From positions 310,001 to 374,000 of the forward strand of contig NZ_JACRSV010000001.1 in assembly GCF_014384905.1 (NCBI RefSeq): DNA of 64,000 nt, written 5' to 3'. Of the stretch, positions 61,070 through 64,000 are shown piece after piece; within the stretch, counting starts at the first letter, position 1, and the number at the start of each line of letters is the position of its first letter. The translations under genes and the position numbers were made by a program. The DNA comes from Fumia xinanensis. GTDB lineage: Bacteria > Bacillota > Clostridia > Oscillospirales > Ruminococcaceae. Under the pieces are notes generated by a model, which was not told where the DNA came from, made no database searches, and worked only from the letters and a program-made list of their open reading frames with translations.

Positions 61070-61335
61070 TGTTTGCATTTTTAGGTAAAATATGGTACAA
61101 TATGTCTGTTTGCATTCGTAATAATGACACCGGCCCAGAAATGCTGCCAAAGCCTGTCAAAGAGCCAATTTTTAAGGATGAATCTCTTTTTCAATATTCG
61201 TTATAACACCTGAATAGTGTCGAAAATAAACTAAACACATGTAAGAATTTTGGGATTATAATGAAACAGGAAAATCAAACAGGGGCGCTAGGCACCCTTT
61301 GTTTCAATGTGATTATGATCTTTGGAGGCTATGAC
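61070..61335. other. Upstream region of the sugar kinase operon
   Basis: No gene is seen in 266 bases. Possible -10 elements are TACAAT near 61094 and TATAAT at 61257-61262, neither with a good -35. The frame of the kinase is open from 61261, but GGAGG at 61324-61328 decides for the ATG at 61336. Confidence 0.35.
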
Positions 61336-62448
61336 ATGCTTAAAGTTTCGACCCCCAGTAGAATTTGCCTGTTCGGCGAACATCAGGACTATCTTGGATT
61401 GGAAGTAATCGCTTCTGGTATCAACCTGCGTTTTTCCACAAAGGCGGAAAAACGGGATGATATGTTGCTGCACATCAAGATTCGGGATAAATCCATCAGC
61501 GAGCTTGGTGCAAAAAACATCGACAACAAATACGAGGAATACACCATCGATATGAGCCAGGAGCTCAAATACGAAAATAACCGAGATTATTTTAAGTCCA
61601 TCGTTAACGTACTGAAAAAAGAGGGTTTTCCCTTGGTCGGCGCCGATGTGACTATGGATTCCGAAATTCCCATTGGGAAGGGCATGTGCTCCTCCACCAC
61701 CATGGTGCTGGTTTTGACCACTACTTTGGCGGCTCTTTGCGACCGCGGCCGCGCCAGCGACTCCAAACTGATGGCGAAGCTCGCCTGGAAGGCAGAGGTT
61801 GAGGAATTTAATGAGCCCGGCGGCATGATGGACCAGTACGCCTCAGCTTTAGGCGGCCTTGTACATATCGACTTTTCTGACGGTGTTGTCCCTGAAAAGC
61901 TGGATGTGGATTTAAAGGGGTGCTTCATCCTCTTTGACTCCCTTCAGCAGAAGGACACCATAAAAGTACTGGGCGATTCCAAATACCCTACTCAGGAAGG
62001 CTTAAAGGAACTGGAGCAGTACGGCATTCACTCCATTCGGGACTTCTATGAGAATCCCGAACTAGAGAAATACGTGGATTCTTTGGATGAACTGCATCAG
62101 CGGAAAATCCGTGCCAATATCGACAATTACCGCATCCAGCGGGAGGCCCTCGACATGCTTTCCTCTGGAAACGTAGACGATGAAAAGCTGGGGCAGCTTT
62201 TGAGCCGTCAGCACAAAAATCTCCGGGATGGCCTTCAGATTTCCACCCCCATCATCGATAAGGTGCTGGATACTGCTATCCAAAACGGCGCGTACGGCGG
62301 TAAATTCAATGGTTCCGGAGGAGGCGGCTGCATGTACTGTTACGCCCCCGTGGGCAAAGCTGAGCAGATTGTCAAAGCGGTCAACGACATGGGCTATCCT
62401 GCCATGGTCCTCAAACAGGACAAAGGTGTTACGATTACCGATTGCTAA
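61336..62448 (+). CDS. GHMP family sugar kinase, galactokinase-like
   Basis: This 370-residue protein has the three GHMP motifs: GEHQDYLG (14-21; the galactokinase signature, with Gln in place of Thr), the ATP loop PIGKGMCSSTTMV (112-124), and FNGSGGGGCMYC near 340. The EFNEPGGMMDQYAS segment carries the catalytic Asp. Such enzymes phosphorylate sugars at C1. With a nucleotidyltransferase and a hexose mutase next door, a sugar-1-phosphate for nucleotide-sugar synthesis is the likely product. Galactose, N-acetylhexosamine or another sugar cannot be distinguished. Confidence 0.85.
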   Translation: MLKVSTPSRICLFGEHQDYLGLEVIASGINLRFSTKAEKRDDMLLHIKIRDKSISELGAKNIDNKYEEYTIDMSQELKYENNRDYFKSIVNVLKKEGFPLVGADVTMDSEIPIGKGMCSSTTMVLVLTTTLAALCDRGRASDSKLMAKLAWKAEVEEFNEPGGMMDQYASALGGLVHIDFSDGVVPEKLDVDLKGCFILFDSLQQKDTIKVLGDSKYPTQEGLKELEQYGIHSIRDFYENPELEKYVDSLDELHQRKIRANIDNYRIQREALDMLSSGNVDDEKLGQLLSRQHKNLRDGLQISTPIIDKVLDTAIQNGAYGGKFNGSGGGGCMYCYAPVGKAEQIVKAVNDMGYPAMVLKQDKGVTITDC

Positions 62449-62473
62449 TGAAAAATTTTAGGAGGAAATCGTT

Positions 62474-63205
62474 ATGAAAGCGATTATTCTGGCAGCTGGC
62501 AAAGGAAAAAGACTATTATCGGAGAAATTCAATGCTCCAAAGGTTTTGAGAGAGGCAAACGGCAAACCACTGCTTCGTTATGTAGTAGACAATCTTAGCT
62601 TTATTCCGGAAAACAAAGACATCGTCATCGTTGCAGGATACAAAAAGGAAATGGTTTTTGACGCATTTCAGCAGGGCTACACATTTGCAGTTCAGGATGA
62701 ACAGCTGGGTACTGGCCACGCAGTAAATTGTGCTTACGACGCCTTGAAGGATTACGATGGACCGGTTTTAGTCTGCTATGGCGACATGCCTATGTTTAAA
62801 AAGGAAACCTATGAGAATCTTGTAAAAATCCATACAGAACAAAGCAACGACTGCACTATTTTGACTGGCGTTTCAGACAGGGGCTTGGCTTATGGCAGAA
62901 TTGTCCGCGATGAAAAGGGCGATTTTATCGGTGTGGTCGAGGATAAGGACTGTACTCCCGAGCAGAAGAAGATCAACGAGTTAAACGTGGGTATCTACGT
63001 GTTCGATAGCAAGAAAATGTTTGACTGCCTCAAAGAACTGAAGAGCAACAACGCCCAGGGTGAGTACTACCTGACTGACGTTCCTTCTATCATGATGGGT
63101 AAGGGTTACAAAATCGGCACTTACACCACTCACGACGACACCGAGATTTTAGGCGTTAATACCCCCGAGGATCTGGCGCTCTGCGAAAGCCTTTTGAAAG
63201 CGTAA
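62474..63205 (+). CDS. Sugar-phosphate nucleotidyltransferase, GlmU N-domain-like
   Basis: This 243-residue protein has the nucleotide-binding LAAGKGKRL (6-14), KPLLRYVVD, QDEQLGTGHAV (about 75-85) and CYGDMPMF. It resembles the uridylyltransferase half of GlmU, including the GTGHAV loop, but stops before the left-handed beta-helix acetyltransferase domain. It should make a UDP-sugar or other NDP-sugar from a sugar-1-phosphate. AGGAGG before ATG 62474, 25 bases after the kinase gene. Acceptor sugar and nucleotide are inferred from family only. Confidence 0.85.
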   Translation: MKAIILAAGKGKRLLSEKFNAPKVLREANGKPLLRYVVDNLSFIPENKDIVIVAGYKKEMVFDAFQQGYTFAVQDEQLGTGHAVNCAYDALKDYDGPVLVCYGDMPMFKKETYENLVKIHTEQSNDCTILTGVSDRGLAYGRIVRDEKGDFIGVVEDKDCTPEQKKINELNVGIYVFDSKKMFDCLKELKSNNAQGEYYLTDVPSIMMGKGYKIGTYTTHDDTEILGVNTPEDLALCESLLKA

Positions 63206-63244
63206 GATACAATAAATCGATTCAATACAGAGGAGATGCAAGCT

Positions 63245-64000
63245 ATGATTAAATTTGGCACAGGTGGATTCCGTGCGATTATCGGCGATGAGTTCACAAA
63301 AGCGAACCTGGAGCTTCTGGCCCAGGGACTTGTACATAAAATGCAGGATGAGCATGTGGAGAACACCCCGCTGATTATCGGATACGACCGTCGTTTTCTA
63401 TCTGACATCGGCGCTCAGTGGATTTCCAGCGTTTTTGCCGGTAACGACATCCACGTGCAGTTTATCGACATTGAGGCTCCGACTCCTTTGATTATGTTCG
63501 TTGTCAAAAAGACTGGCGCCAAATACGGTATGGCTATCACCGCATCTCATAACCCGGCAGAATACAACGGCGTAAAAGTTTTCACCGAAGGCGGACGCGA
63601 TGCTACAAAAGAAGTCACAAACGATCTAGAAGGTTATATCTCCAAGGTGTCGGAGGACCAGATCCGCCGGATGGATTTTGACGAAGCTCTGAAAGAGGGC
63701 CTCGTCGAAGTGATTGAACCTATGAACGATTACATTGACAGCATTCTGTCAGTTATCGATATTGAAAAAATCAAGAGCAAACACGTCAAGGTTCTTTTGG
63801 ACCCCATGTTTGGAGTATCTAAAACCTCTTTGCAGACGATCCTTCTGACCTGCCGCTGTGATGTAGACGTCATCAACGACCGCCACGATGCTTTATTTGG
63901 AGGCAGATTGCCTTCCCCCTCCGCTAAGACCCTTTCGAGGCTGTCTAACATGGTAGTGGAAGGCGGCTATGACCTGGGAATCGGCACCGACGGCGATGCC
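63245..64000 (+). CDS. Alpha-D-phosphohexomutase (phosphoglucomutase/phosphomannomutase), cut by right edge
   Basis: The first 252 residues are in view. FGTGGFRAIIG (4-14) is the N-terminal signature and the phosphoserine loop is TASHNPAEYNG with S101. The metal-binding DGD loop is being reached at the edge (GIGTDGDA). The enzyme interconverts hexose 6- and 1-phosphates. GAGGAG before ATG 63245, 39 bases after the nucleotidyltransferase gene, so it belongs to the same operon and would link the pathway to central metabolism. Confidence 0.9.
   Translation, partial: MIKFGTGGFRAIIGDEFTKANLELLAQGLVHKMQDEHVENTPLIIGYDRRFLSDIGAQWISSVFAGNDIHVQFIDIEAPTPLIMFVVKKTGAKYGMAITASHNPAEYNGVKVFTEGGRDATKEVTNDLEGYISKVSEDQIRRMDFDEALKEGLVEVIEPMNDYIDSILSVIDIEKIKSKHVKVLLDPMFGVSKTSLQTILLTCRCDVDVINDRHDALFGGRLPSPSAKTLSRLSNMVVEGGYDLGIGTDGDA

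Noticed and set aside
1..64000. CRISPR arrays, tRNA or rRNA genes
   Set aside because: No regularly spaced repeats and no tRNA- or rRNA-like sequences were recognised by reading; a covariance search would be needed to exclude divergent cases.

Overview
The window reads as chromosome of a Gram-positive, anaerobic Clostridia-type bacterium, probably in the Oscillospirales. The evidence is the set of genes: anaerobic ribonucleotide reductase nrdD/nrdG, hprK, whiA, rapZ, the tepA-ylzJ-ftsK neighbourhood, walJ-rlmH, DUF6062 and DUF3006 proteins, many TTG/GTG starts and strong AGGAGG-type ribosome binding sites. No rRNA, tRNA, CRISPR array or complete insertion sequence was seen.

Region 1 (1-9551) is a prophage or phage-tail-like locus. 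Leftward tail genes (6640 down to 1) encode two unassigned structural proteins, a major tail protein, a 55-residue zinc protein, a DUF1064 nuclease-like protein, a probable tail assembly chaperone and a tape measure protein. No head, portal or terminase genes lie upstream. Instead an ImmR/Xre-type repressor and an ImmA-type HELGH protease follow directly, then a rightward unknown gene and a catalytically dead tyrosine-recombinase-fold protein resembling the SPbeta repressor MrpR. The tape measure gene is split by about 1.6 kb of foreign DNA. That insert carries two tandem, co-oriented zinc-ribbon genes with a consensus promoter and a palindromic operator-like site, bracketed by a 13-bp imperfect inverted repeat, and is followed by a GC-rich run of hairpins. 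This is the most unusual part of the window.

Region 2 (9.6-28.6 kb) mixes envelope and housekeeping genes: an aromatic acid exporter-like protein, a SleB-type wall hydrolase, a GtrB-like glycosyltransferase with a YfhO partner, an HD nucleotidase, PepD, DinB, an ABC-F protein behind a long structured leader, AsnS, an ECF sigma/anti-sigma operon with two membrane proteins, and an OGG-type DNA glycosylase.

Region 3 (28.6-39.1 kb) holds tepA-ylzJ-uppP-ftsK, a GH25 lysozyme, a YgiQ radical SAM protein, a secreted ComEC-like metallo-beta-lactamase with DUF3006, and an EamA transporter. Region 4 (39.5-49.2 kb) is a long rightward operon: hprK, a PHP phosphatase, glcK, murB, rapZ, whiA, a small membrane protein and dnaE. 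The yvcK gene that usually sits between rapZ and whiA is missing.

Region 5 (49.2-64 kb) contains a nitroreductase, a DivIVA-like coiled-coil protein, a solitary fumarase beta subunit, nth, a methyltransferase broken by one stop codon, typA, rlmH-walJ, murA, nrdD (with NrdR-box-like sites) and nrdG. It ends in a sugar kinase / nucleotidyltransferase / phosphohexomutase operon cut by the right edge, which looks like a route from a free sugar to a nucleotide sugar.
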